From Lederbergia citrisecunda (lineage in GTDB: Bacteria > Bacillota > Bacilli > Bacillales > Bacillaceae_C), in contig NZ_JAGYPJ010000001.1 of the NCBI RefSeq assembly GCF_018343695.1, forward strand, positions 3,408,511-3,472,510: 64,000 bases of DNA, read 5' to 3'. The notes under the pieces are model-generated. The model was not told the DNA's origin and made no database searches. It worked only from the letters and a program-made list of their open reading frames with translations. Below, one piece after another: positions 1 to 9,196 of the stretch (positions are counted from its first letter, which is position 1; each line of letters opens with the position of its first letter). Made by a program: the position numbers and the translations under genes.

Positions 1-944
1 CCTTCGAATGACACCAATAAATTACCGATAAGCTTTCCCTGCAATTCACGGACCGAACCGTACACAATGTTCACGTCGACTCCGTGTTTGCGGGTCACAC
101 GGGACAATACCGGATCCCCAGCCACTTCTCCTTTGAAGATGACTCGGTAGAGCTGCTTGCCACCGCGCTCCTTCCATTCACTCAACAAATGATCAGAAGG
201 ACGATCCTTTTGTACGGATTCGATGAACCGCTTCGTCGTCGGGTGCTGCGGATTCGTGAATGTGTCAAATACACTGCCTTGCTCGATAACTTCTCCGTTC
301 TCCATGACGGCCACCCTATCACAAATCGTTTGAATGACGTTCATTTCGTGAGTGATCAATAAAATAGTTAAACCAAGATCCTTGTTGACTTTTTTCAAAA
401 GGCGAAGGATTTCTGCGGTTGTATCCGGATCAAGTGCCGAAGTGGCTTCATCGCAGATCAGTATATCCGGTGATGTCGCGATTGCCCGCGCAATGCCGAC
501 CCGCTGTTTTTGCCCGCCTGACAGCTGCTCGGGATAATCATTCGCTTTCTCCGACAACCCGACAAAGCTTAAGAGCTCCGCTACGCGCTCATTGATTTCC
601 TTCTTCGGAACACCTGCCAATTTAAGCGGATATGCCACGTTGCCGGCAACGGTCCGGGAATTGAATAAGTTAAAGTTCTGAAAGATCATCCCGATCCTGC
701 GGCGAAGCTTCCGTAATTCCTTCTGAGAAAGACTTGCCACGTCCACCCCTTGTACGCATACAGCACCGCTCGTCGGCCGCTCCAACATATTCACCAGTCT
801 TAAGAGCGTACTCTTTCCGGCACCACTGAAACCGATGATGCCAAAGATTTCGCCTTGCTCAATTGACAGCGAAACTTCCTTTACCGCATGCACCTCCCGG
901 TTGGCGAGCCTGAACGTCTTGGCTGCCTGCTTAAATTCGATCAT
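1..944 (-). CDS. metN: Methionine ABC transporter ATP-binding protein MetN (partial)
   Basis: ATPase of the MetNIQ D/L-methionine importer, acting on the inner face of the membrane. The translation begins MIEFKQAAKTF and carries Walker A GFSGAGKST, signature LSGGQKQR and Walker B ILICDEATSALD, followed by the start of the C-terminal NIL ligand-sensing domain, which the left window edge cuts. The ATG at 944-942 follows an AGGAGGGA ribosome binding site. The leader holds a SAM riboswitch and terminator, so expression should stop when S-adenosylmethionine is plentiful. The permease and binding-protein genes are expected beyond the window; that is inference. Confidence 0.95.
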   Translation of the reverse strand, partial: MIEFKQAAKTFRLANREVHAVKEVSLSIEQGEIFGIIGFSGAGKSTLLRLVNMLERPTSGAVCVQGVDVASLSQKELRKLRRRIGMIFQNFNLFNSRTVAGNVAYPLKLAGVPKKEINERVAELLSFVGLSEKANDYPEQLSGGQKQRVGIARAIATSPDILICDEATSALDPDTTAEILRLLKKVNKDLGLTILLITHEMNVIQTICDRVAVMENGEVIEQGSVFDTFTNPQHPTTKRFIESVQKDRPSDHLLSEWKERGGKQLYRVIFKGEVAGDPVLSRVTRKHGVDVNIVYGSVRELQGKLIGNLLVSFE

Positions 945-1020
945 GCTTTGTCCCTCCTCTTGCTGTTATTGCTTCATGCAGACAATGCAGATTGCAGTCA
1001 TCTACCTTTCTTTTTTGAAC

Positions 1021-1065
1021 GAAAAAAGCCTTCTTTTTTCTCATCCATAAGAAAAAAGAAGGCTT
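1021..1065 (-). terminator. Riboswitch-controlled intrinsic terminator before metN
   Basis: A perfect 15-bp stem (1026-1040 with 1051-1065) around a 10-nt loop is followed on the minus strand by a T run. It lies between the SAM aptamer and the metN start, which is the position of the S-box expression platform. Confidence 0.93.
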
Positions 1066-1085
1066 CTATAAAGAAAACCATCTCG

Positions 1086-1199
1086 TTCTCATCTTTCAGA
1101 TGCACATAGCATCTGCAGGAATTGGCACGATTGTTCATTCGTCATGAACCCGCTGCCGAGATGTCATAGGGCCTGTCCCTCGATCTCTCTGGATAAGAA
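1086..1199 (-). ncRNA. SAM riboswitch (S-box leader)
   Basis: Read on the minus strand, the leader starts CTTATCCAGAGAG, continues with GAGGGA and GGCCC, then ATGACATCTCGGCAGC, and closes with GATGAGAA. The outer helix P1 pairs 1192-1199 with 1086-1093 over 8 bp. These are the conserved blocks of the SAM-I family. With the terminator just downstream it should switch metN off when SAM is bound. Confidence 0.95.
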
Positions 1200-1240
1200 A
1201 GTGATGTATTGCTATTCGATTGTTGCAAGAATTGATTATT

Positions 1241-1269
1241 ACTTTATGCCGGTTTATGAGAAAAGTCAA
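1241..1269 (-). promoter_or_regulatory. Probable sigma-A promoter of the met operon
   Basis: On the minus strand TTGACT (1264-1269) and TAAAGT (1241-1246) are separated by 17 bases, about 40 bases before the riboswitch P1. The -35 is good and the -10 is weaker. Confidence 0.65.
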
Positions 1270-1427
1270 CTTAGATTTTTAAAGTAATATTATTCTGATT
1301 ATTGGAAGGGTTTACTGTTAAGGCAATTTCTTCATACCTTCCGCACTAAAAAATGATATAGGTCTTAGCATTCGTATATTAATAGATACACAGTATTTAA
1401 CTAGATTTTAGAGTCGATTGATACAAT

Positions 1428-1480
1428 ACAAAATAAATAAGCAAGGCAAGAATATCATCAATGAATATCTTGTCTTGCTT
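1428..1480 (-). terminator. Terminator of mqo
   Basis: A long stem (arms 1439-1456 and 1463-1480, one G-T pair and a small bulge) is followed on the minus strand by TTATTTATTTTG, just after the mqo stop. Confidence 0.8.
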
Positions 1481-1504
1481 ACTTTTGATAGATGTTCGAT
1501 TCAC

Positions 1505-3007
1505 TTAACCTACCTGTACCGCCACTTTTTCACTTAAACCAAGGGCTTGCGCAGTTGACTCATGAATTTCTTGGAAAAGCTCTGGGTTTTCCGTAAGTGA
1601 TACACCGTAAGAAGGAATCATTTCCTTTAATTTTGGTTCCCACTCTTCCATATGTTGTGGGAAGCATTTTTCTAATACTTCCAGCATGACGTGAACAGCA
1701 GTAGATGCACCTGGAGAAGCTCCTAGCAACGCAGCAACCGAGCCATCAGTAGCCGTAACTACTTCCGTACCAAATTGCAGGGTTCCTTTACCGGCTTCCG
1801 TATCTTTGATTACTTGTACACGTTGGCCTGCTACGACGATATCCCAATCTTCACTTTTTGCGTTCGGAATAAATTCACGCAATTCTTCCATGCGTTTTTC
1901 ATTCGATAACAACACTTGCTGAATTAAGTATTTTGTCAGAGGCAACTCTTTTACACCTGCTGCCAACATCGTAAGGACATTATATGGTTTTACGGAACAG
2001 ATCAAATCTAAATTTGAACCCTTTTTTAAGAACTTCGGCGTGAAGCCAGCAAACGGTCCAAACAGTAGTGATTTTTTGTTGTCGATATATCGTGTATCAA
2101 GATGCGGCACAGACATTGGGGGAGCGCCGACCTTAGCTTTACCGTATACCTTTGCATGATGCTGCTCTGCAATCTCCGGATTATTACATACCAAAAACAG
2201 GCCGCTTACCGGGAAGCCTCCAATATGTTTCGACTCAGGAATACCGGTTTTTTGCAGTAACGGCAGACTTCCGCCACCAGCACCAATAAAGACGAATTTT
2301 GCAGTATGGTGTTCGACTTTACCACCATCGAGATCATGCACCTTTAGTTCCCATGAACCGTCGTCGGTACGTTTAATATCCTTAATATTATGCTTGTAGT
2401 TGACCTCGACGTTTTGGCTCTTTAAATGTTCAAATAACATACGCGTTAAAGCACCAAAGTTAACATCCGTGCCAGAGTCGATTTTTGTTGCCGCAATCGG
2501 TTCATCCGACGCGCGGCCTTCCATGATGACCGGAATCCATTCCTTTAGTTTTTCAGGTTCATCGGAAAATTCCATTCCTTGAAACAGAGGATTGTTCGCA
2601 AGCGCCTCAAAACGATTCTTTAAAAACGTTACATCCTCTTCCCCTTCAACTAGACTCATATGAGGAATTGGCATGATAAAGTCATGAGGATTGCTAATCA
2701 GGTTACTGTTTACAAGATAGGACCAAAACTGTCTCGAAAGCTGGAACTGTTCATTCACCTTAACAGCTTTGCTAATATCGATAGATCCGTCGGATTTTTG
2801 AGGTGTATAGTTAAGCTCGCACAGTGCAGCATGCCCCGTACCTGCATTGTTCCATTCGTTGGAGCTTTCTTCTCCAGGATTTTCGAGCTTCTCAAACACG
2901 GTAATCTCCCAGTCGGGTACTAGTTCTTTCAAGAGCGTCCCCAACGTCGCACTCATGATTCCGGCACCAATTAAGATAACATCTGATTTCGTTTGTTTGT
3001 TACTCAT
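1505..3007 (-). CDS. mqo: Malate:quinone oxidoreductase
   Basis: FAD-dependent membrane-associated enzyme oxidising malate to oxaloacetate and passing electrons to the quinone pool, a bypass of NAD-dependent malate dehydrogenase. The N terminus has the dinucleotide-binding motif [10 protein letters not shown], and [14 protein letters not shown] and PHLDTRYI match the family. The 500 residues are the normal length. The start at 3007 (MSNKQTKS) is preferred to the upstream in-frame start at 3055 because a GGAAGAG ribosome binding site precedes it. It is monocistronic, with a terminator after its stop. Confidence 0.95.
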   Translation of the reverse strand: MSNKQTKSDVILIGAGIMSATLGTLLKELVPDWEITVFEKLENPGEESSNEWNNAGTGHAALCELNYTPQKSDGSIDISKAVKVNEQFQLSRQFWSYLVNSNLISNPHDFIMPIPHMSLVEGEEDVTFLKNRFEALANNPLFQGMEFSDEPEKLKEWIPVIMEGRASDEPIAATKIDSGTDVNFGALTRMLFEHLKSQNVEVNYKHNIKDIKRTDDGSWELKVHDLDGGKVEHHTAKFVFIGAGGGSLPLLQKTGIPESKHIGGFPVSGLFLVCNNPEIAEQHHAKVYGKAKVGAPPMSVPHLDTRYIDNKKSLLFGPFAGFTPKFLKKGSNLDLICSVKPYNVLTMLAAGVKELPLTKYLIQQVLLSNEKRMEELREFIPNAKSEDWDIVVAGQRVQVIKDTEAGKGTLQFGTEVVTATDGSVAALLGASPGASTAVHVMLEVLEKCFPQHMEEWEPKLKEMIPSYGVSLTENPELFQEIHESTAQALGLSEKVAVQVG

Positions 3008-3259
3008 GTCTCTCTTCCTTACTAACCTATTATTTTTAGAAGGATGTAGGCGCACCTATTTCCTACCTATTTTGTATGAATTATGATCTTATATTATTAT
3101 AGTGTACCACTATTAAATATAGATTAAAATAATTACTCTAACAAAATAGTTATTAATCTATGTAAATGTTGGTAAAAAATGGCGAGTTCGTACACAAAGT
3201 CCAAATGGGATTGGATTGGTACAACATGATTGCGAAGAAACCTGATTGCGGAACGAATT

Positions 3260-3613
3260 TTATCTCACTATCGTAAAAGTTTCTTCATCCTCATTAATAG
3301 GTAAATCAATCATTGTCACTTTTTTTACAGACGCCCGTTTCAATGACTGCATGCATTTGACAAGAAAATCAATTTTTGATTCTTCCCCTTGTATTTCCGC
3401 TTCCACACTTCCATCTTCTAAATTTTTTACCCATCCTGTTAAGTTCATTCTTTGAGCAATACAATGTATTTCCAAGCGGAATCCTACTTTTTGCACTCTT
3501 CCAGAAAAAGTTACTTTCTTTCTTAATAAAGTGCTTGAAACAAATGTAGGAAGCTCAATTCGATGTGCATGCCAAATTACATATTCATCTCTTAATTTCT
3601 TAAAAACACTCAT
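3260..3613 (-). CDS. Acylphosphatase-family protein
   Basis: Small enzyme family hydrolysing carboxyl-phosphate bonds such as acetyl phosphate. The core runs from about residue 33: VTFSGRVQKVGFR contains the catalytic arginine region, and GWVKNLEDGSVEAEIQG contains the catalytic asparagine. About 30 extra N-terminal residues precede the domain, which otherwise has the usual length of about 90. It lies upstream of mqo on the same strand, separated by about 250 bases that include a likely mqo promoter region, so co-transcription is not implied. Confidence 0.85.
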   Translation of the reverse strand: MSVFKKLRDEYVIWHAHRIELPTFVSSTLLRKKVTFSGRVQKVGFRLEIHCIAQRMNLTGWVKNLEDGSVEAEIQGEESKIDFLVKCMQSLKRASVKKVTMIDLPINEDEETFTIVR

Positions 3614-3864
3614 TCTTCGACCTACTCCTTTTCGTTTATTACTAAATTGTCTCTGAACCTAAAAAATAAAAACGCTTTACTCCCTCTAAAAGTCTATTAA
3701 AAACCCCATTACAAGCATAAACACATTTTTTTAAAAAAAGCCCAATTTTTAAACGCAAGCTACACTTTTAATTCCCTTACTTTTACATTGTTTGTTATCC
3801 TATTATACTCCTTTGTTTAATAAGAAATATAAGGGGTAATGAACAATTTGATCCGAATGTGATA

Positions 3865-3891
3865 TAAAAAAGCCAACAATTAATGTTGACT
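3865..3891 (-). terminator. Terminator after the ABM gene
   Basis: An 8-bp stem (3871-3878 with 3884-3891, one G-T pair) is followed on the minus strand by TTTTTT, about 35 bases after the restored-frame stop of the ABM gene. Confidence 0.7.
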
Positions 3892-3926
3892 TCTTCAAAT
3901 AAACACCCGTTTAGTACAATAACTCC

Positions 3927-4218
3927 TTATGAGAGACGAACCTTCTCAAAATGTTCAACTGTTGGAAAAGGGTCATAGAAATGATGCAATTGACCATTCT
4001 TGGTACTCTTTTGATTGCCTAAATCCAACTGTATGGTCTTCTAATGTTTCCCACTTCACTAATAGTAGATATTTCCCTTGAACTTCCATACAACGTTGTA
4101 ACTCGTGTGATATGTAACCTTTCATTGAAGAGATAATTTTTGATGCCCCACGAAACGCTTCCTCATATTCAGTTTCCATACTTTCCTTAACTTGTATCAT
4201 AACAGCTTCCAATATCAT
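3927..4218 (-). pseudogene. Antibiotic biosynthesis monooxygenase (ABM) domain protein, frameshifted near the C terminus
   Basis: ABM-fold proteins are small ferredoxin-like dimers that include haem-degrading and quinol monooxygenases. The start at 4218 follows AAAAGGGG. The open frame stops after 81 codons at 3973 with ...EWSIASFL. A shift of one base near 3990 restores a conserved-looking tail, LHHFYDPFPTVEHFEKVRLS, ending at a stop at 3927-3929. The tail HHFYDPFPTVEHF is typical of Bacillus ABM proteins. Either the gene carries a recent frameshift or the assembly has an indel. Confidence 0.75.
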
Positions 4219-4446
4219 TTGATTTTCCCCTTTTTCAAAAGTATATCATTACAACTTTTTTAAGTGACTAAGACAAGTAACGACGTATGTGAGCGTTTGT
4301 TTTCAGTCTGAGACATTCTCAAATTCCCAGTTTTTAAACAAGGAATACAATTAACACTAGCTTTTGCTGCCATGATTGCAGGAAAAGGATGTTTAAACTC
4401 GAATATATGATAAAAGGACTAAGTTTAGAAAGGGAGAACAACACGC

Positions 4447-5637
4447 ATGGATATTAAATCGCTTGATTTGTTTTCGCAGGAGTTTCACCAAAATCCTTAT
4501 GATTATTACAGTAAAATCCGACCACACCAACCTTTTGCAAAAGTGAAAATGTTTAACGAAGGTCAACATCATTCATGGATGGCTTTTACGTATGAAGCAG
4601 CGGTAGCCGTGTTAAAAGATGAGAGGTTTATTAAAGATATGCGGACAGTCTTCCCTGACGAAGTGACAGACGAAAATCTGCCTCCAATAAGTCAAAGCAT
4701 GCTTTTTGTTGACCCGCCTGACCATCGCCGTCTGCGCAGCCTTGTACAAAGTGGCTTTACGCCCAAAAGGATTGCGAGGTTAAGAGGGCGCATTGAGGAT
4801 ATTGCAAGAGAACAAGCATGGCTTATGAGAAACAAAGGAACGGTTGACTTTATTGAAGAATATGCGTTTCCGATTCCAATTAGAGTCATCTGTGAATTGC
4901 TTGGCATCCCGTCTGAAGATCGTCTTGATTTCCAGCGCTGGTCCAATGTAATAGTGGAGATAAGCGATAATCCTCGATATGATGAGGCCATGATGGAATT
5001 TATGGCTTATCTGGAGAAAGTGATTGAAAAAAAGCGCGTGTCTCCTAAAGAAGATTTGCTGTCTGATTTAATTCAGGCAGAGGAAGGAGGGGACCGTTTA
5101 ACTGTACGCGAATTGTATGGAGTCGTTATGCTTCTGATTGTAGCCGGACATGAAACGACAGTGAATCTTATTGCCAATGGTTTACTGGCGCTGCTTACAC
5201 ATCAAGATCAACTTGCGTTGCTAAAAGAAGACCATTCCCTTGTGGCACAAGCCATTGAAGAATTGCTACGTTTTAATGGCCCCGTTGAGTTCAGTACAGA
5301 CCGATGGGCGAAAGAATCCTTTACGTTTATGGGCCAGCAGGTTGAGAAAGGGGACCATGTCATTGTTTCTCTTGCATCTGCTGATCATGATCCAGAAGCG
5401 TTTGCGGATCCCAGTAACCTCAACATTACAAGGGAAAAAAGTTCTCATCTTGCGTTTGGAAAAGGCATCCACTATTGCCTTGGCGCCCCACTCGCCCGTC
5501 TTGAAGGCGAAATAGCCATACGCGTTTTGCTGGAAGAATACCCAAATCTTAGCCTTGCAGCTGAACTGAATGAACTTGAATGGCGACAAAGCCTTATCAT
5601 TCGTGGATTGAAACAGTTGCCTATCAAGCTTTTTTAA
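4447..5637 (+). CDS. Cytochrome P450 (CYP107/CypA-like)
   Basis: Soluble haem monooxygenase of 396 residues. The I-helix oxygen-binding motif AGHETT is near residue 235, the ExxR region precedes FSTDRW, and the haem-binding loop AFGKGIHYCLGAPLAR places the thiolate ligand at Cys344. The start follows AAAGGGAG. No ferredoxin or reductase gene is adjacent, so redox partners must come from elsewhere. The substrate cannot be told from sequence. The relic of an NCS1 permease gene end directly downstream suggests rearrangement at its 3' side. Confidence 0.93.
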   Translation: MDIKSLDLFSQEFHQNPYDYYSKIRPHQPFAKVKMFNEGQHHSWMAFTYEAAVAVLKDERFIKDMRTVFPDEVTDENLPPISQSMLFVDPPDHRRLRSLVQSGFTPKRIARLRGRIEDIAREQAWLMRNKGTVDFIEEYAFPIPIRVICELLGIPSEDRLDFQRWSNVIVEISDNPRYDEAMMEFMAYLEKVIEKKRVSPKEDLLSDLIQAEEGGDRLTVRELYGVVMLLIVAGHETTVNLIANGLLALLTHQDQLALLKEDHSLVAQAIEELLRFNGPVEFSTDRWAKESFTFMGQQVEKGDHVIVSLASADHDPEAFADPSNLNITREKSSHLAFGKGIHYCLGAPLARLEGEIAIRVLLEEYPNLSLAAELNELEWRQSLIIRGLKQLPIKLF

Positions 5638-5733
5638 AGAAACACATTAAGAAAACAAGCAGCGATTGGGGCCATTTACATTGTCATTTCATTCCTTCTA
5701 CAAAAGAAGACGATTTGTATTTGTGATATCAGA

Positions 5734-5838
5734 TTTTATATCAAAAAAGAAGCCGAAGATATCGATAAACAAGAATATATCGCTTAACAAATTGCCCTCT
5801 ACTTTATTTCGGTAGAGGGTTATTTGTGTGCAAGCCTA
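5734..5838 (+). pseudogene. Relic of an NCS1 permease gene end (last codons plus terminator)
   Basis: The stretch encodes FYIKKEAEDIDKQEYIA then TAA at 5785-5787, followed by a terminator. It is nearly the same as the end of the intact permease at 8387-8492, which encodes FYTKKEAEDINKQDYVA with the same terminator stem and similar bases beyond. Upstream of about 5730 the frame stays open back to 5644, but the likeness is lost. I read it as the 3' scar of a duplicated or recombined permease gene; it has no start of its own. Confidence 0.8.
5795..5826 (+). terminator. Terminator after the P450 and permease relic
   Basis: Stem CCCTCTAC / GTAGAGGG (5795-5802 with 5812-5819), then TTATTTG. It may also stop the convergent YetF-type gene, since the stem works on both strands. 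Confidence 0.75.
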
Positions 5839-5869
5839 TTTTCTTCTTTTACAGTTTTAGCATTAATGA

Positions 5870-6580
5870 TTATTCCTTATCAATCGGGGAATGAATATGA
5901 TCTCTATATGTATCAACATACATATTACCATTATCAGCCAATACGGCATATACAACATCCTGTTGTGTTAAATTACGCTTTCTCAACTCTGATTCTAACC
6001 ATGGAATCGTTAATTTATTTTGCTCTAAATTTTTTTCGATTACTTCGCCATCCATAATCAGTTCAATTGGTAATCTCTGTTCGGGCGTTACTGCAATCAT
6101 CAAATCCTGTCTTGTTACACTTCTAAACTGCGGTTTTTTTTGTACAGTTAATGTTCCATTCGTTTCAACCATAGCGTGGAGAACCTCTTCAATATTAAAT
6201 ACATCTCTTTCCCTTAGTTGCTGATTTAAATAATCTAATGTGTACCTCATCTTCTTCATGTTTTGTTCTAATACTTTCCCGTTTTGTATCACGATTGTGG
6301 GATCACCGCCAAGTAATTTTCTTCCTTTTCTACTTTTTAACGAAATAATGGAAATAAGAAAAATAATGGCTACGTATATTGAAAAAGCAATAATAGTATG
6401 GGGTACCTTCACATTAGTATTGAAGGCAATATTGGCTGAAATAGCACCTAATGAGATTGCTGCAACAAAATCAAACATGGTCATTTGTGCGATCGTTTGC
6501 TTACCTATAATTCTTGCTCCAACGAGTAAAAGACTAAAAGAAATGATTGTCCTCAAAAAGACTTCAATATGATCAGGCAT
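5870..6580 (-). CDS. YetF/DUF421 family membrane protein
   Basis: A 236-residue protein with three membrane segments in the first 100 residues (around FLRTIISFSLLLVGARIIG, FVAAISLGAISANIAF, IIAFSIYVAIIFLISI) and a cytoplasmic C-terminal half with GGDPTIVIQNG and two related repeats. This is the DUF421 layout, found in Bacillus YetF and YrbG; related proteins are linked to spores, but the biochemical role is not settled. The start at 6580 (MPDHIEVF) is chosen because GGGGTGGG precedes it; the longer in-frame start at 6613 has no ribosome binding site. Confidence 0.88.
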   Translation of the reverse strand: MPDHIEVFLRTIISFSLLLVGARIIGKQTIAQMTMFDFVAAISLGAISANIAFNTNVKVPHTIIAFSIYVAIIFLISIISLKSRKGRKLLGGDPTIVIQNGKVLEQNMKKMRYTLDYLNQQLRERDVFNIEEVLHAMVETNGTLTVQKKPQFRSVTRQDLMIAVTPEQRLPIELIMDGEVIEKNLEQNKLTIPWLESELRKRNLTQQDVVYAVLADNGNMYVDTYRDHIHSPIDKE

Positions 6581-6613
6581 TTTCCCACCCCGATAATAAC
6601 GATTGTTATTCAT

Positions 6614-7020
6614 ATCATAGCCTTGATTTTTTTATTTATTTATAAAAAAAAAAAGACTGGTATGCCTGTCACTAGCTAAAGTAAATATTCACGTTAACTT
6701 TTCGTTACATTCATTTTGGGTATATTTATTTCTGCTAAGTATGTATGATTTTCCTTCCCGACAACATATATCATTTTATCTACTATGATAAATGTTAACC
6801 TTATTCAACTATTGTAAGAAAGATATCTACTAGCATTCGGGAGGAATTCTACGATAGACAGAGGTTTTAAACGGTCATTTTGGTATAGCAAAGGCTAATT
6901 CTACAATTTACAGAATATTGGATTTTGAGTAACGTACAATATTTTGATAACATTAAACCTAGTTGCATTTTTTGTAAATAGAGAGGGCTGATAAGTCTAC
7001 TATGTGAAGACATACACAAA
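6614..7020. other. Intergenic, no gene seen
   Basis: About 400 AT-rich bases between two divergent genes. It holds an A-run near 6646-6656 and a short GGTATGCCTGTCAC motif at 6659-6672 of a type seen elsewhere in the window. It presumably contains both promoters, but I could not fix one. I see no guanine riboswitch or clear PurR box before the permease. Confidence 0.5.
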
Positions 7021-7035
7021 AAGGAGCTGATTCTA

Positions 7036-8439
7036 TTGAATTTGAATACAACTACAGATAACAAAGAAAGCAACCAACAACTAGGGGATGATTATTCTCT
7101 CGATCGTGTCCCACGCCACAAGCGAAACATGAGTTGGATGAGTATTACCAATATTACATTTGGCATTGCTACTGCCATCTTCTATTTTCAAATGGGAAGT
7201 GTAATGGCGCTCAAATTTGGCGCAGTCAATGCGATTATTTCCGCAATTTATGCCATTATTGTCGCGGGAATTCTCGGAACGTTCATTGCCCACTTATCCG
7301 CAAAGTCGGGAATGAATGTCAACCTCCTATCAAGAGGCGGAGGATTTGGTTATATTGGAGCATCCTTAACTTCCTTTATTTACGCAACTAACTTTATTAT
7401 GTATTGTGCATTGGAAGGGCTAATACTAGTAACAGCTGTACACGAATTCTTCCCCTCAATCCCCAAATGGTCACTCATTCTTTTCTTCGGAACAATCGTT
7501 ATTCCATTAAATTGGTTTGGGATAAAACAACTCGACAAATTACAAAAATGGTCCTTGCCATTATTTTTTTTATTCTTACTAGCAGCTATCATCATGGCCG
7601 CGATGAAGCCATCAAGCTTTGATGGGATTTTTTGGACTTATATGCCGGAAGGTGTCCACGTTGGAGGGACCGCCCTTTTACTTTGTATCGGAATGCAGCA
7701 CGGAATTATGGGACTCACTCCCCTTCTCGCATCTGATTATTCACGTTTTTTAAAACCGAAAGATCATAAAATTGGTATCTTTGCGATTGGTTTTATTCCG
7801 CAAATTTTTTGTTTCGGAGTAATGGGAGGTCTTGGAATCTGGTTTGGAGTTCGTCTCGGCGAACCGAATCCCGGAGTCTACATCGTCCTTCTTCTAGGCA
7901 TTGGCGGTGCCTTATTTACCGTCCTAACCCAGGTTAGAATTAACGTTACCAACATTTATAGTGGATCCTTATCGCTATCCAATTTCTTTGAAAATATTTT
8001 TAAATTTACCCCAGGCAGACGTTTTTGGGTTGTCGTTACTGGAGTATCCGCGATTATTTTAATGATGATGAATATCGTCAATTATTTGGAAGCCGTCATG
8101 ACGTTCCAAGGAGTTTTCCTATTAGCATGGGCGTCGATCTTAGTAACAGATGCAACGATCGTAAAAAACTTATTGAAAATTGGTCCTAGATATTATGAAG
8201 CACGGCAAGAGTTCTTGCATAAATGGAATCCTGTCGGCGCCTGGTCCCTTCTCATTTCCAGTGTACTAGGAACCATTGCTGCATTAGGCTTTATGGGAAC
8301 ATTCCTTCAAAGCACTGCCGCCTTCTTTGCCGCAGTCCTTGCAGCCATACTTACCGTTATCATCGCAATCTTTACCCGAGGAAAGTTTTATACTAAAAAA
8401 GAAGCCGAAGATATCAACAAACAAGATTATGTTGCTTAA
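7036..8439 (+). CDS. NCS1-family nucleobase permease (cytosine/purine type)
   Basis: Membrane importer of 467 residues with about twelve hydrophobic segments, e.g. NITFGIATAIFYFQMGSVMA and FGTIVIPLNWFGIKQLDK, belonging to the nucleobase:cation symporter-1 family. The hydrophilic N terminus (to about residue 30) and the charged tail KKEAEDINKQDYVA are cytoplasmic. The start is a TTG at 7036 with AAGGAG nine bases upstream. Cytosine, purine or a related base is the likely substrate. It stands alone, followed by a terminator and a repeat array. A relic of the same gene end occurs at 5734. Confidence 0.9.
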   Translation: MNLNTTTDNKESNQQLGDDYSLDRVPRHKRNMSWMSITNITFGIATAIFYFQMGSVMALKFGAVNAIISAIYAIIVAGILGTFIAHLSAKSGMNVNLLSRGGGFGYIGASLTSFIYATNFIMYCALEGLILVTAVHEFFPSIPKWSLILFFGTIVIPLNWFGIKQLDKLQKWSLPLFFLFLLAAIIMAAMKPSSFDGIFWTYMPEGVHVGGTALLLCIGMQHGIMGLTPLLASDYSRFLKPKDHKIGIFAIGFIPQIFCFGVMGGLGIWFGVRLGEPNPGVYIVLLLGIGGALFTVLTQVRINVTNIYSGSLSLSNFFENIFKFTPGRRFWVVVTGVSAIILMMMNIVNYLEAVMTFQGVFLLAWASILVTDATIVKNLLKIGPRYYEARQEFLHKWNPVGAWSLLISSVLGTIAALGFMGTFLQSTAAFFAAVLAAILTVIIAIFTRGKFYTKKEAEDINKQDYVA

Positions 8440-8446
8440 CAAATGG

Positions 8447-8478
8447 CCCTCTACTTTATTTCAGTAGAGGGTTTATTT
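8447..8478 (+). terminator. Terminator of the NCS1 permease
   Basis: Stem CCCTCTAC (8447-8454) with GTAGAGGG (8464-8471), then TTTATTTG. It is nearly identical to the terminator at 5795. Confidence 0.85.
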
Positions 8479-8550
8479 GTGTGCTAACCTGGTTTACCAT
8501 ATATTTTTTATAAACACTCACGTACATAGCGAGGGTTTTTGCTCTGTAAG

Positions 8551-9021
8551 GGCGGAATCTCGGCTTTACTTGCTGCATCCTTAGATTTACTGGCGGGTTT
8601 CTCTACTTTTCTGGCCATATCATAGATTTACTGACCAGTTTCTCTACTCTACTAGCCGTAACCTTAATTTACTGGCCTATATCTCTACTTTTCTGTCCAT
8701 ATCCTGGATTTACTGGCCGGTTTCTCTACTTTACTGGCCGTAACCTAAATTTACTGGCCAGGTTCTCTACTTTTCTGGCCATATCCTAGATTTACTGGCC
8801 AGTTCTCTACTTTACTAGCCGCAACCTTAATTTACTGGCCGGTTTCTCTACTTTTCTGGCCATATCCTAGATTTACTGGCCAGTTGCTCAACTTTACTAG
8901 CCGTAGCCTTAATTTACTGGCCGGTTTCTCTACTTTTCTGGCCGTAACCTAAATTTACTAGCCAGTATCTCAACCTTACTAGCCATCCTACTCAGTTTAC
9001 TTGCCGAATGCTCTATTAAAG
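8551..9021. repeat. Array of about ten 41-bp tandem repeats
   Basis: Ten consecutive units start at 8585, 8626, 8667, 8708, 8749, 8790, 8830, 8871, 8912 and 8953; all are 41 bp except one of 40, and partial units flank them. Each unit is ATTTACTGGCC, a spacer with CTCTACTTT, then CTGGCC or CTAGCC and a short tail. Tails mostly alternate between ATATCCTAG and GTAACCTAA/ACCTTA forms, giving an 82-bp higher order. Within a unit the two TGGCC cores are about 20 bp apart. ACTGGCCAGT is a perfect palindrome. 41 is not a multiple of three and no long frame crosses the array, so it is non-coding. Confidence 0.97.
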
Positions 9022-9139
9022 CACAGCCGCAATGCCTAATCGAGATTACGTCCAATAATACTCAACCAAAAAAGGAACTTTGTTCTTTTCCATTTACGAA
9101 AGTTGATGATGAGATTAATGGTCATGATATATAGACCAT

Positions 9140-9178
9140 ATTAAAACGAATGAGGGCTGCCACAAAATATGGGAGCCC
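9140..9178 (-). terminator. Probable terminator of the PhoX-like gene
   Basis: Minus-strand GGGCTCCCA pairs with TGGCAGCCC (arms in 9154-9178, one C-C mismatch), followed by TCATTCGTTTT. The T tract is interrupted. Confidence 0.6.
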
Positions 9179-9196
9179 TTTTCATAAATGAACTTG

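Noticed and set aside
6614-7035. Purine riboswitch or PurR box before the NCS1 permease
   Set aside because: No three-way-junction pattern or AWWWCCGAACWWT pair is visible.
8551-9021. CRISPR array
   Set aside because: The repeats are directly adjacent with no unique spacers, units differ from one another, and no cas genes are nearby.
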